Positions 8,787 through 17,778 of a stretch of 64,000 bases of DNA are shown in pieces (position 1 is the stretch's first letter; every line of letters starts with the position of its first letter). Source of the DNA: Lachnospiraceae bacterium (lineage in GTDB: Bacteria; Bacillota; Clostridia; Lachnospirales; Lachnospiraceae); assembly GCA_015056815.1 (NCBI GenBank), contig SVFN01000002.1, positions 62,001 through 126,000 of the forward strand. Direction: 5' to 3'. Made by a program: the position numbers and the translations under genes. The notes beneath the pieces were generated by a model. That model did not search any database and was not told where the DNA came from. It was given only the letters and a program-made list of their open reading frames with translations.

Positions 8787-8815
8787 ATTATATCAAAATC
8801 CTCTGCCGTTCTCAA
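8787..8815 (-). promoter_or_regulatory. Promoter of the hsd operon
   Basis: TTGAGA and TATAAT are separated by 17 bp on the minus strand, with a TG just upstream of the -10. The promoter lies just downstream of the radA terminator and about 60 bp before the 49-codon ORF. Confidence 0.7.
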
Positions 8816-8835
8816 CCGGATTTTCTATCCTAAAC

Positions 8836-8886
8836 AAAAAAGAACCCGAAAGCTACCATTCCCGGCTGACACGCTTCAGGTTCTTC
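8836..8886 (-). terminator. Terminator of the radA unit
   Basis: On the minus strand AAGAACCTGAAGC can pair with GCTTTCGGGTTCTT across a loop, followed by TTTTTGTTT. It lies about 100 bp after the radA stop and separates radA from the hsd promoter. Confidence 0.8.
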
Positions 8887-8992
8887 TATACTCACGGATC
8901 AGAGCCGACTCGTTTCTGCGCAATAAACTCCCCTGCCATACCATGATCCGGATCTGTTCTCTTTCATTCCGATCGCAGTTTACACAAACCCG

Positions 8993-10372
8993 TCAGATCA
9001 GGTTTCGTACCTCCTGCACATTGGAAACCCCGATCAGTTCAATTTTGTCGAACTTCTCTTTCTGTATCCCGTCAAGCGACACTTTCGGAAGGACGCAGGT
9101 CGTAAAGCCCAGCTTTTGTGCCTCTAAGATGCGCTGCTCGGTCATGCTGACACCGCGCACCTCGCCGCTGAGTCCCACTTCTCCGAATACCACCATACCA
9201 TCCGGAACACTGCGGTTTACAAAACTCGAGATGATCGCCATCACGATCCCCAGATCGATGGCAGGCTCTAAGATCCTTATGCCGCCCGTGATATTGACGT
9301 AGGCGTCAGACTGCGCCAGACGCAGTCCCGCTCTTTTTTCTAAGACCGCCATGAGGAGATTCACACGGTTAAAATCAGCACCGGAGGCCTGTCTGCGCGG
9401 GATATTGAAGCTGGTATCGCACACGAGAGCCTGAATCTCGATCAGAACCGGTCTTGTCCCCTCCATGGAACAGGATACCACAGAGCCGCTTGCCCCTTCC
9501 GGCTTACCGCTCAACATAAATTCAGAAGGATTCGGTACCTCGACAAGCCCTTCATTCCTCATCTCAAAAACGCCGATCTCATTGGTCGAACCGAAACGGT
9601 TCTTGACCCCCCGCAGGATCCGGTAGGAGGCGTGCCTGTCCCCTTCAAAATACAATACGGTATCCACCATGTGTTCCAGCACTCTGGGACCTGCCACATT
9701 TCCTTCTTTCGTCACATGTCCCACAATGAAGATCGAGATCTGATTACTCTTGGAAATCTGCAGAAAAAACGCCGTCGCTTCCCTGACCTGTGATACACTC
9801 CCCGGTGCTGCCGAAACCGAATCCCGAAACATCGTCTGGATGGAATCGATCACCACCACCGTAGGATTCTCCTTCAAAAGCACTTTCTCGATCACGTCGA
9901 GATTGGTCTCGCAAAGCAAAGAAAGGTGGTCGTTAAACTCACCGATGCGCACCGCTCTCATTTTGATCTGTGTCAGGGATTCCTCTCCCGAAATATACAA
10001 CACCTTATGTCCCGCTTCCGCCAGATTGCGGCATACCTGTAAAAGCAGGGTGGATTTGCCGATTCCCGGATCACCGCCCACTAACATCAGAGAACCGGGT
10101 ACCACGCCTCCGCCCAGTACCCGGTCAAATTCTCCGATCTTTGTTGTAAACCGCGCTTCCTCTTTCATTGAGATCTCTGAAAAAGCCAACGGCTTATTAT
10201 CTGTCCGAAGGCTCATACTTTTGCCTTGCAGACTCCCTGCCACAGATGGTGTGATGCGTTCCTCCACCAGCGTATTCCAGGCATGGCAGCCGGGGCATTG
10301 TCCCATCCATTTTACAGATTCATAACCGCACTCCTGACAAAAGAACATGGAAGTTACTTTTGCTTTTGCCAT
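8993..10372 (-). CDS. radA: DNA repair protein RadA/Sms
   Basis: A 459-aa RecA-like ATPase that helps branch migration during recombination and repair. The N-terminal zinc finger is complete (CQECGY...CPGC). The P-loop is GGDPGIGKST, and the RadA-specific KNRFG motif is present. The C-terminal third is the Lon-protease-like domain with the ANITGGIRI-type region read here as VNITGGIRI. Length is normal. The start codon directly follows the stop of the 137-aa protein, so the two genes are coupled. Confidence 0.97.
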   Translation of the reverse strand: MAKAKVTSMFFCQECGYESVKWMGQCPGCHAWNTLVEERITPSVAGSLQGKSMSLRTDNKPLAFSEISMKEEARFTTKIGEFDRVLGGGVVPGSLMLVGGDPGIGKSTLLLQVCRNLAEAGHKVLYISGEESLTQIKMRAVRIGEFNDHLSLLCETNLDVIEKVLLKENPTVVVIDSIQTMFRDSVSAAPGSVSQVREATAFFLQISKSNQISIFIVGHVTKEGNVAGPRVLEHMVDTVLYFEGDRHASYRILRGVKNRFGSTNEIGVFEMRNEGLVEVPNPSEFMLSGKPEGASGSVVSCSMEGTRPVLIEIQALVCDTSFNIPRRQASGADFNRVNLLMAVLEKRAGLRLAQSDAYVNITGGIRILEPAIDLGIVMAIISSFVNRSVPDGMVVFGEVGLSGEVRGVSMTEQRILEAQKLGFTTCVLPKVSLDGIQKEKFDKIELIGVSNVQEVRNLI

Positions 10373-10786
10373 TTATGCTTCTACCACCTTTACTTCTCTC
10401 TCGCCCATGTCAGCCAGCTCTACGCTCAGATTGAGCTTGCCGCCGAGTCCGGTCTTCATCTTGCCTGCACTTTCGCCTGCTACAAATACTTCATACTCGG
10501 TATCGTCCTTGAGTCCGACAGTGATCTGGGCATCTGAATCTCCTTCAACCGTAAAGCTAACACCATTTGCTGTCTCTGTAAACTGGTTCACACTGGTTCC
10601 CGGTACGGATTCATACAAAAACAGTCCGTTTTTTTCCAGTTTCGTCATGGTGGAGTAAGTCTTTACCTTATACAGATCCCCTCCATGTTTATAATCCTCC
10701 AGTTTTGCTTTGGCGTCGAGCTTATGATTGCCAAAACTGATCGATCCATTCTGCTCAGAACGGAGTAATTCACTGACTACTGCCAT
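10373..10786 (-). CDS. Conserved 137-aa protein (often annotated 'endosialidase')
   Basis: A small, beta-rich, acidic soluble protein beginning MAVVSELLRSEQNGSISFG. I recognise it as a conserved family of Lachnospiraceae-type genomes that automated pipelines label endosialidase, but at 137 aa and without a catalytic domain that name is not supported. A good Shine-Dalgarno (AGGAGG) precedes the ATG. A TATAAT at 10858-10863 is a likely -10, though its -35 is poor. Because it is adjacent to radA, shared transcription is likely. Function unknown. Confidence 0.7.
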   Translation of the reverse strand: MAVVSELLRSEQNGSISFGNHKLDAKAKLEDYKHGGDLYKVKTYSTMTKLEKNGLFLYESVPGTSVNQFTETANGVSFTVEGDSDAQITVGLKDDTEYEVFVAGESAGKMKTGLGGKLNLSVELADMGEREVKVVEA

Positions 10787-10982
10787 TTTCTTGTCCTCCT
10801 TGGCATACTATGTAATCTACTTGTAAAAACCGTCGTTTTCTGACTGCGGTTTCTTTGATTATATCTTATCTGACAGAAAAAATCCAGTAAATAGAGATTA
10901 AATTTCTGTGAATGAGGGATGGTGCGCTGCCTATGGACTGCCGGTATAGTGCAGTAAAATTTCCGTGACAGACGGCAACACC

Positions 10983-12224
10983 TTACTCCTCTCTATGGTC
11001 AATGATACGCTTTGCTTTTTTCTCGGTACGGGGAAGTGTGCCGACAGGAACAACCGTTACTTTCGGTGTCACGCTCATAACGGATTTGAACAGTCCCTTT
11101 ATGGTCTGGGCTGTCTGTTCGAAGTCCACTCTGCCTTCCGCCTCAGCTGTAAGCAGGATCACATCCCTGTTTTTCGTATCATCATGGGCGATATTGATGT
11201 TGTACTCACTGGAAACACCGTCCACACGGCCCAGGATTTCCTCAACCTGACTCGGGAACATATTTACGCCATGTACCTTGAACATATCGTCACTTCTGCC
11301 CCGGATAATATCAATGCGCGGGAATTTACTTCCGCAGGGACATTCTTCCGGAATGATCCTGGAAATGTCATGCGTACGGAAACGGATGAGCGGTGCTCCT
11401 TCCTTGACCAGTGTCGTGATCACGATCTCGCCTTCTTCGCCATCCGGTACATTCTTTCCGGTCACGGGATCTATGATCTCAATATAAACATAGTCATCCC
11501 AGTAATGCATACCGCTTTGTCCCGCACAGTTAATGCCGATACCCGGTCCGTAGATCTCGGTAAGTCCGTAGATATCATACAATTCGATCCCGAATTCTTT
11601 CTGAATATAATCCCTCATCTTCCGGCTCCAGCGCTCGGAGCCGAAAACACCTTTTTTCAGATGGATCTGATCGCGCATACCGCGGCGGTTGATCTCCTCC
11701 GCCAGAAGGAGTGCATAGCTGGAGGTGGCGGTAAGAACCGTTGATTTCAGATCCACCATCATCTGAAGCTGCTTATCGGTATTGCCGGGACCCATGGGGA
11801 TCGCCATCGCCCCCAGCTTTTCCGCGCCTGCCTGAAAACCAATACCTGCTGTCCAGAGTCCATATCCGGGAGTGATCTGAATCCTGTCCTTTTTCGTGAT
11901 GCCCGCCATCTCATAGCAGCGCGCAAACATGATCGCCCAATCATCCACATCCTTCGCTGTATAGGGTATGATCACCGGTTTCCCTGTCGTTCCGGAAGAG
12001 GAATGGATCCTTACCACTTCTTCGTCCGGTACAGCCTGGATACCGAGCGGATATGCATTTCGCAGATCCTCTTTGCTGGAAAACGGAAGCTTCTCAAAGT
12101 CCTCCTGACTGTTTACTCCGTTGATCCCTGCCTCCTTGAAAACATTTCCATAATAGCTGTCCGTATTGGTCAGCCTCTTGATCTGTGCATCTACCTGTGC
12201 CAATTGTGTGTCGTTTAATCTCAT
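10983..12224 (-). CDS. Phenylacetate-CoA ligase family protein
   Basis: A 413-aa adenylate-forming enzyme of the PaaK family that activates an aryl acid with ATP and CoA. The AMP-binding P-loop SSSGTTGKP is near residue 85, and further motifs are YGLTEIYGPG, RFRTHD and the C-terminal lid region with a lysine-rich end. It is slightly shorter than classical PaaK, mainly at the N-terminus. It follows iorA and iorB, which convert aryl pyruvates to aryl-acetyl-CoA. This pairing is common in anaerobes and suggests reversible aryl-acetyl-CoA/acid conversion coupled to ATP during aromatic amino-acid fermentation. Substrate (phenylacetate versus indoleacetate) cannot be set from sequence. Confidence 0.88.
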   Translation of the reverse strand: MRLNDTQLAQVDAQIKRLTNTDSYYGNVFKEAGINGVNSQEDFEKLPFSSKEDLRNAYPLGIQAVPDEEVVRIHSSSGTTGKPVIIPYTAKDVDDWAIMFARCYEMAGITKKDRIQITPGYGLWTAGIGFQAGAEKLGAMAIPMGPGNTDKQLQMMVDLKSTVLTATSSYALLLAEEINRRGMRDQIHLKKGVFGSERWSRKMRDYIQKEFGIELYDIYGLTEIYGPGIGINCAGQSGMHYWDDYVYIEIIDPVTGKNVPDGEEGEIVITTLVKEGAPLIRFRTHDISRIIPEECPCGSKFPRIDIIRGRSDDMFKVHGVNMFPSQVEEILGRVDGVSSEYNINIAHDDTKNRDVILLTAEAEGRVDFEQTAQTIKGLFKSVMSVTPKVTVVPVGTLPRTEKKAKRIIDHREE

Positions 12225-12261
12225 GTCGTTTCCCTTTCTTATGTTTCTTTGATCCGTTTCA

Positions 12262-12846
12262 TTAATTCTTTCCCAGCTGCAGACCCGCTAAAAAAGCAGC
12301 CTTGTTCTTCTCAAGAAAGCGCGCGGGCACTCTGTTTTCGATCTCCTTTAAGATCGTCTCTGCTTCGATCCCCAGTCTTTGCGTTCCCGCCGCCACTCCT
12401 AAGATCGCGATATTAAAATACCGCACAGAGCCCAACGTCCTGCACAGATCGTTTGCATCCACGATCAGGCAGTCACATTTTTGCTGCAGATAGGCAAGCA
12501 TTTCTTTACCGTCATAACCGGTCTCCTGCAAGGATTCCGTCACCGGCTTAGTCGCGACGCGGTTGACGATCACAAGCCCGTCTTTTTTGAGATATTGCAG
12601 ATTACGCACTGCCTCAGCCGGTTCGAATGCCAGAAGCATATCCGCATTTCCCAAAGGGATCAGCGGAGAATAAGCGCGCTCTCCGATCCGGACATGGCTG
12701 GTCACCGGACCGCCTCTTTGTGCCATTCCGATCGTCTCTGCGGAATGAACCGTCTCTCCCATTTGCATTGCGGCAGCCGCTATGATCTTCGAGGCGAGCA
12801 CTGTTCCCTGCCCGCCTACTCCGCATATCATGATATCTTTTTCCAT
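12262..12846 (-). CDS. iorB: Indolepyruvate:ferredoxin oxidoreductase, beta subunit
   Basis: About 194 aa, the gamma-type domain of 2-oxoacid:ferredoxin oxidoreductases. The N-terminus has the glycine-rich ICGVGGQGTVLASKI motif and the conserved IGMAQRGGPVTSHVRIG stretch. I chose the ATG at 12846, one base after the iorA stop and behind a GGGGAGG ribosome site, over the in-frame start at 12867 that would overlap iorA. It forms a heterodimer with IorA and oxidatively decarboxylates aryl pyruvates to aryl-acetyl-CoA with ferredoxin as acceptor. Confidence 0.93.
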   Translation of the reverse strand: MEKDIMICGVGGQGTVLASKIIAAAAMQMGETVHSAETIGMAQRGGPVTSHVRIGERAYSPLIPLGNADMLLAFEPAEAVRNLQYLKKDGLVIVNRVATKPVTESLQETGYDGKEMLAYLQQKCDCLIVDANDLCRTLGSVRYFNIAILGVAAGTQRLGIEAETILKEIENRVPARFLEKNKAAFLAGLQLGKN

Positions 12847-12847
12847 T

Positions 12848-14635
12848 TTACGCCTCCCCGATCGCATTTACCGGACAAACCTGACTACACAGGCCGCAGC
12901 CGGTACACAGGCCCTCATCGATCGTCACATTACCATTCACTGTGATAAGTGCCGGACAGCCGATCTGACTGATACATTTTTTACAGGTGATACATTTTTC
13001 GCTGATCCTGCATTTTTTGTCGGTTTTCGCAATCGCAATACAGGGGGATCTGAAGATGATCGCCTTCACTCCCTTCATTTTGCTGCACTCCTCCACCGCT
13101 TCGACGGAAGCCTTCAGGTCCAGCGGATCGACCGTCAGAATCTTTTTGACACCGATTCCTTCCAAAACCTTTGCAATGTCAACTTTATCCACAACATTTC
13201 CCATCATGTTGCGTCCCGTCCCGGGGTGCGGCTGATGACCGGTCATTGCCGTCGTGGAATTGTCCAGTATGCAAAGGATCATATCTGCCTCATTGTAGAC
13301 CGCATTTACCACTCCTGTCAGACCGGATGCAAAGAAGGTGGAATCCCCTGCAAATGCAAAATTAACAGCCTCTTTATCCATCCAGTACAGTCCCTGTGCC
13401 ATCGTGATGCCGGCCCCCATGCACAGGCAGGTGTCGACCATATCAAGCGGCATGGCATTACCGAGCGTATAACAGCCGATGTCTCCGCAGAAGTTGCTCT
13501 TTTTGCCCTTCATCGCCTGCTTTACAGCATAGAAGGATGCCCTGTGGGGACACCCGGCACATAATACCGGTGGTCTGACCGGAAGCCTGGGCATATCCGA
13601 AAGATCTGCTCCCGGCTGCGGCGGCTTTGTGCCTAAAAATGCACTCAGGATCTTCGCCGTCTGTGTGGCGTTATTCTCACCGCTGTGTGGCATCACGCCA
13701 TCCAGCTTACCACTTACTTTAAGCTCCAAATGATGTTTCCCTGCCAGCTTTAACAGTCCTTCTTCCAGATAAGGACTTAACTCCTCCAGACACAGGACTT
13801 CCTCCACGCCTTCGAGCGCTTTCAGAAGGAAGCTTTCCGGCAAAGGATAGGCTGTGGCAACTCTTATGAACTTAATCTGCGGAAAGTCCTTTAAATACTC
13901 CCTGGCATAGGAATAGCTGACGCCGGAAGCGATCACTGCTTTTTTGGAGCTTTGACCCTCTACCGTATTAAAGCGATAGGACGAAAAATCCTCCCCGATC
14001 TGAACATTGCGCCCTTCGATCATGGCATGGTTGGCAAAGGACAGCCGTGGGAAGATCACCCATTTGCCGGAATCCTTCACAAAGCCTTCATAGGCTTTTG
14101 GCTGCATATTATCTGCCGCTTCGACGGAAGCATATGCATGGCACACCCGGGTGGTGGGCCGGAATAAGACCGGGGTCCGATATTTTTCTGAATATTCAAA
14201 AGCATCCTGTATCATTTCATAGGCTTCTTCCGGTGAGGCAGGATCAAAAACAGGAATGCGGGCAAAATCCGCAAATCGTCTGGTATCCTGCTCTGTCTGC
14301 GAAGAGATCGGTCCCGGATCATCCGCCGATACGATCACCATGCCTCCCTTAACGCCGACATAGGCTAGGGACATGAGTGGATCCGAGGCCACATTCAGTC
14401 CCACCTGTTTCATCGTCACTAACGTTCTCGCCCCTGTATAGGCAGCCCCCGCCGCCACCTCAAGTGCTGCTTTCTCATTGACCGACCACTCTAAATGCAC
14501 GCCCTCGTGAGGATGCTTTGCGATGGTCTCGATGATCTCCGAAGAGGGGGTCCCCGGGTAGCCGGAGACCAGATTTACTCCCGCAGCCAGTGCACCGAGA
14601 GCAATGGCTGCGTTTCCCATTACATATTCTTTCAT
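12848..14635 (-). CDS. iorA: Indolepyruvate:ferredoxin oxidoreductase, alpha subunit
   Basis: About 595 aa. The N-terminal pyrimidine-binding and central TPP-binding domains are intact (SGYPGTPSSEI near the start; CGDIGCYTLG and the GDSTFFASG region for TPP and magnesium). The C-terminus carries two ferredoxin-like 4Fe-4S clusters (CITCKKCISQIGCP and CTGCGLCSQVCP). The start at 14635 (MKEYVMGNAAIA) has AAGGGG upstream and avoids overlap with clpC, whose stop is only 10 bp away. That spacing makes clpC-iorA-iorB-paaK one likely transcript. The enzyme is oxygen sensitive, in line with an anaerobe. Confidence 0.95.
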   Translation of the reverse strand: MKEYVMGNAAIALGALAAGVNLVSGYPGTPSSEIIETIAKHPHEGVHLEWSVNEKAALEVAAGAAYTGARTLVTMKQVGLNVASDPLMSLAYVGVKGGMVIVSADDPGPISSQTEQDTRRFADFARIPVFDPASPEEAYEMIQDAFEYSEKYRTPVLFRPTTRVCHAYASVEAADNMQPKAYEGFVKDSGKWVIFPRLSFANHAMIEGRNVQIGEDFSSYRFNTVEGQSSKKAVIASGVSYSYAREYLKDFPQIKFIRVATAYPLPESFLLKALEGVEEVLCLEELSPYLEEGLLKLAGKHHLELKVSGKLDGVMPHSGENNATQTAKILSAFLGTKPPQPGADLSDMPRLPVRPPVLCAGCPHRASFYAVKQAMKGKKSNFCGDIGCYTLGNAMPLDMVDTCLCMGAGITMAQGLYWMDKEAVNFAFAGDSTFFASGLTGVVNAVYNEADMILCILDNSTTAMTGHQPHPGTGRNMMGNVVDKVDIAKVLEGIGVKKILTVDPLDLKASVEAVEECSKMKGVKAIIFRSPCIAIAKTDKKCRISEKCITCKKCISQIGCPALITVNGNVTIDEGLCTGCGLCSQVCPVNAIGEA

Positions 14636-14645
14636 GTCGTACCCC

Positions 14646-17114
14646 TTACTTTTCCTGTTTTGTCTTTTCCTTTGGCTGAGCATCGTTTTTTACCGTAAAG
14701 GTCACTTCCGTGCCATGGATACCTGCTGTCACCTTATCACCCTGTTTCACATTTCCTGCCAGAATCTCCATGGCAAGCTTATCCTCGATCACGCTCTGTA
14801 TCGCTCTTTTTAACGGTCTGGCTCCCATCTTGACATCCGTATATTTCTCTACGATATGATTCTTAAGCGCACCTGAGACCGTAAACTGCATATCCATCTG
14901 TTTCGCACAGCGGTCCACCAGATTTTTGGACAAAAGCGTTACGATCTGCTTCATATCCTCTCTGTTTAAGGCGTGGAAAACGATAATATCATCAATTCGG
15001 TTAATAAACTCGGGCTTAAACAGTCTTTTGACCTCATCCATGACTCCGCTTTTCATCTTGTCATATTTCTGCGCTTCCGTGACAGCAGCCGCAAAACCAA
15101 GATTTTTCGGATCAACGATCTTGCCCGCTCCGGCATTGCTGGTCATGATCAGGATCGTATTTTTAAAGCTGACGGTACGTCCCTTGGAATCTGTGATCCG
15201 TCCGTCATCCAGTACCTGCAGTAAGATATTGAACACATCCGGATGCGCCTTCTCGATCTCATCAAACAGGATCACAGAGTATGGATTGCGACGCACCTTC
15301 TCGCTGAGCTGCCCACCATCATCATGGCCTACATATCCGGGCGGTGAACCGATCATCTTTGCGATGGAATGAGGCTCCATATACTCCGACATATCTACGC
15401 GGATCAGGGCATTCTCAGATCCAAACATCGCTTCTGCCAGTGCCTTGCTCAGCTCTGTCTTCCCCACGCCGGTAGGTCCCAGAAACAGGAAGGAACCGAT
15501 GGGTCTGTTCGGATCCTGCAATCCAACACGCCCGCGCCGCATCGCTTTTGCGACAGCCTCTACCGCCTCATTCTGTCCGATGACCCGTTTATGCAAAATC
15601 GATTCTAACCGTAACAGTCTTTCACTTTCCTTTTCTGCCAGTTTCTGTACCGGGATACGCGTCCATTTGGAAACGACCTGCGCGATATCTTCTTCGGCCA
15701 CGATCAGATTCTGCGCACTGTTTTTCTTATGAAATCGTTCTTTCGCTTTCTGGCATTTTTTGATCAGCTCATCCTGTAAGAGCTTCTGCTCATGAGCCTG
15801 GGAAAATGCTTCAAATTTGAAAGAACGTTCAATCTGGACATCCAGCTTGCGGATCTGTTCCTCCAGCTCTTTGATCGTAGATGGAATACTCATGCTGGCA
15901 AGCTTAAGAGCTGCCGCCGCCTCATCCATCAGATCAATGGCTTTGTCCGGCAGATGTCTGTCATTGATATAGCGTGCGGAGAGCTTGACTGCTGCTTCCA
16001 CAGCATTATCTGTGATCGTTACATGATGATGTTCTTCATATTTGTGACGGATCCCTTTCAGAATCCGTACGGACTCCTCGATGGAAGGTTCCTCCACCAT
16101 GACTGTCTGGAAACGCCGCTCCAGGGCAGCATCCTTTTCAAGATATTTACGATACTCTTCAATCGTCGTCGCACCGATCAGCTGGATCTCACCGCGTGAA
16201 AGTGACGGTTTCAAAATATTGGAAGCATCGATGGATCCTTCCGCGCCTCCCGCGCCGATCAGGGTGTGGATCTCATCCAGAAACAGGATGATATTACCGT
16301 CCGCGATCACTTCCTTCATGACCTTTTTGATACGTTCTTCAAATTCACCCCGGTACTTCGTCCCTGCCACCATCCCGGACAGATCCAGTGTGACTACTCT
16401 TTTATTTAACAACGTATCCGGCACTTCTTCCTCGACGATCCGGAGTGCAAGTCCTTCAGCGATCGCCGTCTTGCCGACTCCCGGCTCTCCTATGAGACAG
16501 GGATTGTTCTTTGTCCGTCTGCTTAAGATCTGGATCACTCTTGCGATTTCATCTTCCCTGCCAATGACCGGATCCAGTTTATTCTCCGCTGCCAGCTTTG
16601 TCAGATCTCTGCTGTACTGGTCTAAGGTTTCCGTCTCGCCCTTTTTCTTATGTGGATTTAAGTCTTCTCTGACCAGATTGCCATCTTCGCCCATGGCGAT
16701 CAGGGTATCGACATACAGCTTCTGTACACTGATACCAAGTGTATTGATCACGCGGGCCGCAATATTGTCGCCTTCTCTCAGGATTGCAAGAAGAATATGC
16801 TCTGTGCCGATCGCATTCGCATGAAACCGTTCGGCCTGTCTTTCACTCTCCTGCAGGATAAGCTCGGCCCGCGGTGTATATCCATCCCGTTCTCCCAAAG
16901 CGACCGTTCCCGCCGGAACGATCAGGTCCTTGATCAACTCCACAATATGCTCTTCGTCCACTTCATTCTGCATCAGAACCTTCGCCGCCACTCCGGTGCG
17001 CTCTCTTAAAAGTCCCAGCAGGATATGTTCTGTCCCAATATAATTCAGCCGGAAATATCTTGCTGCCTTTTTGGCTAAAAGTAATGCACTCTTCGCCTTA
17101 TCGGTAAATTCCAT
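14646..17114 (-). CDS. clpC: ATP-dependent Clp protease ATPase subunit ClpC
   Basis: An 822-aa Hsp100 unfoldase feeding ClpP. There are two Clp N-terminal repeats (residues 1-145), an AAA module with GEPGVGKTA, a short middle domain near 420-460 and a second AAA module with GPTGVGKTE. The C-terminal D2-small domain is intact. The start follows a GGAGG site. It is not next to ctsR-mcsA-mcsB, the common context in Bacilli; instead it heads the ior-paaK genes. No CtsR-type heptamer repeat is visible in the 136 bp upstream, nor a strong promoter. Confidence 0.93.
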   Translation of the reverse strand: MEFTDKAKSALLLAKKAARYFRLNYIGTEHILLGLLRERTGVAAKVLMQNEVDEEHIVELIKDLIVPAGTVALGERDGYTPRAELILQESERQAERFHANAIGTEHILLAILREGDNIAARVINTLGISVQKLYVDTLIAMGEDGNLVREDLNPHKKKGETETLDQYSRDLTKLAAENKLDPVIGREDEIARVIQILSRRTKNNPCLIGEPGVGKTAIAEGLALRIVEEEVPDTLLNKRVVTLDLSGMVAGTKYRGEFEERIKKVMKEVIADGNIILFLDEIHTLIGAGGAEGSIDASNILKPSLSRGEIQLIGATTIEEYRKYLEKDAALERRFQTVMVEEPSIEESVRILKGIRHKYEEHHHVTITDNAVEAAVKLSARYINDRHLPDKAIDLMDEAAAALKLASMSIPSTIKELEEQIRKLDVQIERSFKFEAFSQAHEQKLLQDELIKKCQKAKERFHKKNSAQNLIVAEEDIAQVVSKWTRIPVQKLAEKESERLLRLESILHKRVIGQNEAVEAVAKAMRRGRVGLQDPNRPIGSFLFLGPTGVGKTELSKALAEAMFGSENALIRVDMSEYMEPHSIAKMIGSPPGYVGHDDGGQLSEKVRRNPYSVILFDEIEKAHPDVFNILLQVLDDGRITDSKGRTVSFKNTILIMTSNAGAGKIVDPKNLGFAAAVTEAQKYDKMKSGVMDEVKRLFKPEFINRIDDIIVFHALNREDMKQIVTLLSKNLVDRCAKQMDMQFTVSGALKNHIVEKYTDVKMGARPLKRAIQSVIEDKLAMEILAGNVKQGDKVTAGIHGTEVTFTVKNDAQPKEKTKQEK

Positions 17115-17250
17115 CTGATACTACCTCCATCCTTCCTTCTGTTTCAAGTATCTGTATCTGTTCCTTCTATCCGTTAACCCTGACCGTTCGTTCTAATAAA
17201 CTGTTCCGGATATGGAACTGTTCTGCACAAACACAGACTGTTTTGGATCG

Positions 17251-17619
17251 TTATCCATAATTCTCGTAAATATCATCGATCAGTGCATGGATCTCTTCTC
17301 TGGAAATATTTCTGCAGCTTGCCTTGGCAAGCAGGATCCTAAGCTCTCCGCGAAGCTCCGCCAATGCCCGCAGTTTATCCATATTGACTGCGATCACGGC
17401 TCCTTTTCTTCTGTCCATCCGGACATATCCTTCTTCTTTTAAGACTGCGTACGCCTTATTGACCGTATGCATGTTGATCCCGATCGTATCAGCGAGCGCA
17501 CGCACACTGGGAAGAGATTCGCCCTCCTTAAAATGACTCATCGCGATCCCCAGAATGATCTGGTTGCGAAGCTGCATATACAGAGCTTCATCACTGTTAA
17601 AGTCTATTTCGATCATCAT
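17251..17619 (-). CDS. GntR-family repressor, YtrA type
   Basis: A 122-aa regulator. Residues 1-75 form the GntR winged helix (LPSVRALADTIGINMHTV, then KAYAVLKEEGYV), followed by only a short helical tail instead of a large ligand domain, which is the YtrA subfamily plan. Such proteins usually control adjacent transporters, but none is next to it; clpC follows after 136 bp. A perfect dyad TGTTATA-N7-TATAACA covers the -10 of its own promoter, so autorepression is likely. The effector is unknown. Confidence 0.85.
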   Translation of the reverse strand: MMIEIDFNSDEALYMQLRNQIILGIAMSHFKEGESLPSVRALADTIGINMHTVNKAYAVLKEEGYVRMDRRKGAVIAVNMDKLRALAELRGELRILLAKASCRNISREEIHALIDDIYENYG

Positions 17620-17633
17620 TTCGCATCACCCCT

Positions 17634-17672
17634 TGTTATAGGAATTATATAACAGTTTGCGAAGTATGTCAA
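17634..17672 (-). promoter_or_regulatory. Promoter and dyad operator of the GntR gene
   Basis: TTGACA (17667-17672) and TATAAT (17644-17649) are both consensus, separated by 17 bp. The inverted repeat TGTTATA-N7-TATAACA at 17634-17654 overlaps the -10, the typical place for an autorepressor of this family. Confidence 0.8.
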
Positions 17673-17708
17673 AACTCTTTGATCGTCGTCTGCCTGTCAG
17701 AAAACATA

Positions 17709-17770
17709 AAAACATAAGCATCTATGCAGTCGAATGGGTTCTCCGGTTCATCCTCCATAAATGCTTATGT
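17709..17770 (-). terminator. Terminator after the SH3b membrane protein
   Basis: On the minus strand ACATAAGCAT pairs with ATGCTTATGT and is followed by TTTTTATGTTTT. It begins 9 bp after the stop codon at 17779. Confidence 0.75.
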
Positions 17771-17778
17771 CTTCTTCC

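Noticed and set aside
10373-10786. Endosialidase activity of the 137-aa protein
   Set aside because: Too short and without the catalytic beta-propeller or chaperone domains; the label is likely a pipeline artefact.
17115-17250. CtsR operator upstream of clpC
   Set aside because: No GGTCAAA-type heptamer repeat can be found in the gap.
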